A stretch of DNA of 6,811 nucleotides from an uncultured beta proteobacterium (GTDB lineage: Bacteria > Pseudomonadota > Gammaproteobacteria > Burkholderiales > SG8-39). Each line of letters opens with the position of its first letter. Positions within the stretch are counted from its first letter, which is position 1. The notes under the pieces were generated by a model. It ran no database searches. It had not been told where the DNA came from and saw only the letters and a list, made by a program, of their open reading frames with translations. Location: positions 1 through 6,811 of the forward strand of contig CAIPUP010000044.1 of the NCBI GenBank assembly GCA_903868285.1. Direction: 5' to 3'. Position numbers and translations under genes: made by a program. This document shows positions 5,529-6,811 of the stretch, one piece after another.

Positions 5529-6811
5529 ATGAACATCGTCATCCTCGCTGCCGGTCAGGGCAAGCGCATGCACTCCGATCTGCCCAAGGTGCTGCATGCA
5601 CTGGCCGGCCGCAGTCTGCTCGGGCATGTGCTGGACACCGCGCGTGCCTTGCAACCGCAGCGCATCTGCATCGTGCATGGCCATGGCGCCGAGCAGGTGC
5701 GGGCGGCGTTCGAGCTTGATCGTGCGGCTGCTGCCAAGACGCAGCCAGCGTTGCAGTGGGCGCTGCAGTCGCCGCAACTGGGTACCGGGCATGCGGTGCA
5801 GCAGGCCGTGCCGCAGCTGGATGCCGCAGCACCGACCCTGGTGCTGTATGGCGATGTGCCCTTGACGCGGCTTGAGACCCTGCAGCGACTGATCGAAGCG
5901 TCGCGTCAGCAGGGCGGCAGCCTGGCGGTGCTGACGGTGATGCTGGACGACCCCACTGGCTATGGCCGCATCGAACGTGCACAAGCCTCGTCGCCGTCGG
6001 CAACAGCCGCCGCTGGCAGCATCCTGCGCATCGTCGAGCACAAGGATGCCAGCGCGGCGCAGCGTGCCATCCGCGAGGTCAACACCGGCATCATGGTGGT
6101 ACCGCCGAATCGCCTGCCGGGCTGGCTCTCGCGCCTGTCCAATGCCAATGCACAACAGGAGTACTACCTCACCGATCTGGTGGCGCTGGCGGTGGCCGAT
6201 GGCGTGCCGGTGTGTTCGGCCAGTCCGGCCGATGCCTGGGAGGTGCTGGGCGTGAACAGCCGCCTGCAGCTGGCCGAACTGGAGCGGGTGCATCAACGCA
6301 ATGTCGCGCTGCAGTTGCTGGAGCAGGGTGTGGCCCTGGCTGATCCGGCGCGGCTGGATGTGCGTGGCAGTCTGCATTGCGGACGCGATGTCAGCATTGA
6401 TATCAATGCCGTGTTCGAGGGCAGCGTGGTGCTGGCCGATGGCGTCAGCATCGGGCCCAACTGCGTATTGCGCGATGTGCGCATTGGTGCGGGCACGCGG
6501 GTCGAGGCCTTCTCGCATCTGGATCAGGCCGAGATCGGCGCGCGTTGTCGTATCGGGCCGTATGCCCGCATTCGTCCGGCCACGCAGCTGGCCGACGAGG
6601 TGCATATCGGCAACTTCGTCGAGGTCAAGGCCTCGGATATCGGCCTCGGCTCCAAGGCCAATCATCTGGCCTATGTCGGTGACAGCACGGTCGGGGCGCG
6701 CGTCAACATCGGCGCCGGCACGATTACCTGCAACTATGACGGCGTGAACAAGCATCGCACCGTGATCGAGGACGACGCCTTCATCGGCTCTGACACACAG
6801 CTGGTGGCACC
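5529..6811 (+). CDS. glmU: Bifunctional UDP-GlcNAc pyrophosphorylase / GlcN-1-P acetyltransferase, 3' end cut by window
   Basis: Cytoplasmic enzyme making UDP-GlcNAc for peptidoglycan and lipopolysaccharide: the C-terminal domain acetylates glucosamine-1-phosphate with acetyl-CoA, the N-terminal domain adds UMP from UTP. The window holds 427 codons without a stop; E. coli GlmU is 456 residues, and about 40 more are expected. Pyrophosphorylase motifs: LAAGQGKRM (6-14), K20, QLGTGHA (83-89), YGDVPL (107-112) with metal-binding D109, GYGRI (144-148), EVNTGI (183-188) and GVNSRLQL (241-248) with N243. A left-handed beta-helix of hexapeptide repeats starts near 284. Acetyltransferase residues match E. 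coli R333, K351, H363, Y366 and N377 as R349, K367, H379, Y382 and N393. The constant offset of 16 comes mainly from a 12-residue Ser/Ala-rich insertion near 152-163. The start ATG fits the family (MNIVILAAG) but has no clear Shine-Dalgarno. It lies 55 bases after the lipoprotein stop and may be read through from it. Confidence 0.96.
   Translation, partial: MNIVILAAGQGKRMHSDLPKVLHALAGRSLLGHVLDTARALQPQRICIVHGHGAEQVRAAFELDRAAAAKTQPALQWALQSPQLGTGHAVQQAVPQLDAAAPTLVLYGDVPLTRLETLQRLIEASRQQGGSLAVLTVMLDDPTGYGRIERAQASSPSATAAAGSILRIVEHKDASAAQRAIREVNTGIMVVPPNRLPGWLSRLSNANAQQEYYLTDLVALAVADGVPVCSASPADAWEVLGVNSRLQLAELERVHQRNVALQLLEQGVALADPARLDVRGSLHCGRDVSIDINAVFEGSVVLADGVSIGPNCVLRDVRIGAGTRVEAFSHLDQAEIGARCRIGPYARIRPATQLADEVHIGNFVEVKASDIGLGSKANHLAYVGDSTVGARVNIGAGTITCNYDGVNKHRTVIEDDAFIGSDTQLVA

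Noticed and set aside
3284..5542. A 752-codon open frame on the minus strand across permease 2 and the lipoprotein gene
   Set aside because: Its codons are in exact register with the sense codons of both genes, so it stays open simply because these genes avoid TTA, CTA and TCA. The product is His/Gln/Arg-rich with no recognisable domain, and the sense proteins are clear.
5430..6755. A 441-codon open frame on the minus strand opposite glmU
   Set aside because: Same cause: codons are in register with glmU, which is unmistakable on the + strand. The translation is low-complexity and shows no family motif.

Overview
The window is a compact, high-GC stretch of bacterial chromosome with every gene on the + strand. 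It looks like a betaproteobacterium, probably Burkholderiales. The basis is the GlmU N-terminus, the strong avoidance of TTA, CTA and TCA codons, and the Proteobacteria-type BMP lipoprotein. This is judged from recalled family sequences, not from a search, so genus is left open.

Layout: (1) apt, adenine phosphoribosyltransferase, whose reading frame is open to the left edge so its true start is unsettled (34-618 given). (2) A complete BMP-family (purine/nucleoside-type) ABC importer: a double-domain ATPase (618-2180), a first permease (2170-3261), a second permease (3266-4204) and the lipoprotein substrate-binding protein (4343-5473). (3) glmU, the bifunctional UDP-GlcNAc synthesis enzyme, starting at 5529 and cut by the right edge after 427 codons.

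The first four genes are packed as one translationally coupled operon: apt stop and ATPase start share one base, the ATPase and first permease overlap by 11 bases, and the permeases are 4 bases apart. A 138-base gap with a hairpin, a possible -10 box and a clear Shine-Dalgarno site precedes the binding-protein gene. No convincing terminator separates the genes. The 55-base gap before glmU contains a short decameric tandem repeat.

Likely biology: the lipoprotein captures a purine base or nucleoside in the periplasm, the two permeases and the ATPase import it, and Apt converts imported adenine plus PRPP to AMP, trapping it. The apt coupling is the best local clue that the substrate is adenine or an adenine-yielding purine. 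glmU is a housekeeping cell-envelope gene that is probably only a neighbour. I see no mobile element, CRISPR array, tRNA or rRNA, and nothing that amounts to a wholly new system. The most useful observations are the apt-transporter coupling, an in-frame strong Shine-Dalgarno inside the ATPase N-terminus, the decameric repeat and a 12-residue insertion in GlmU.
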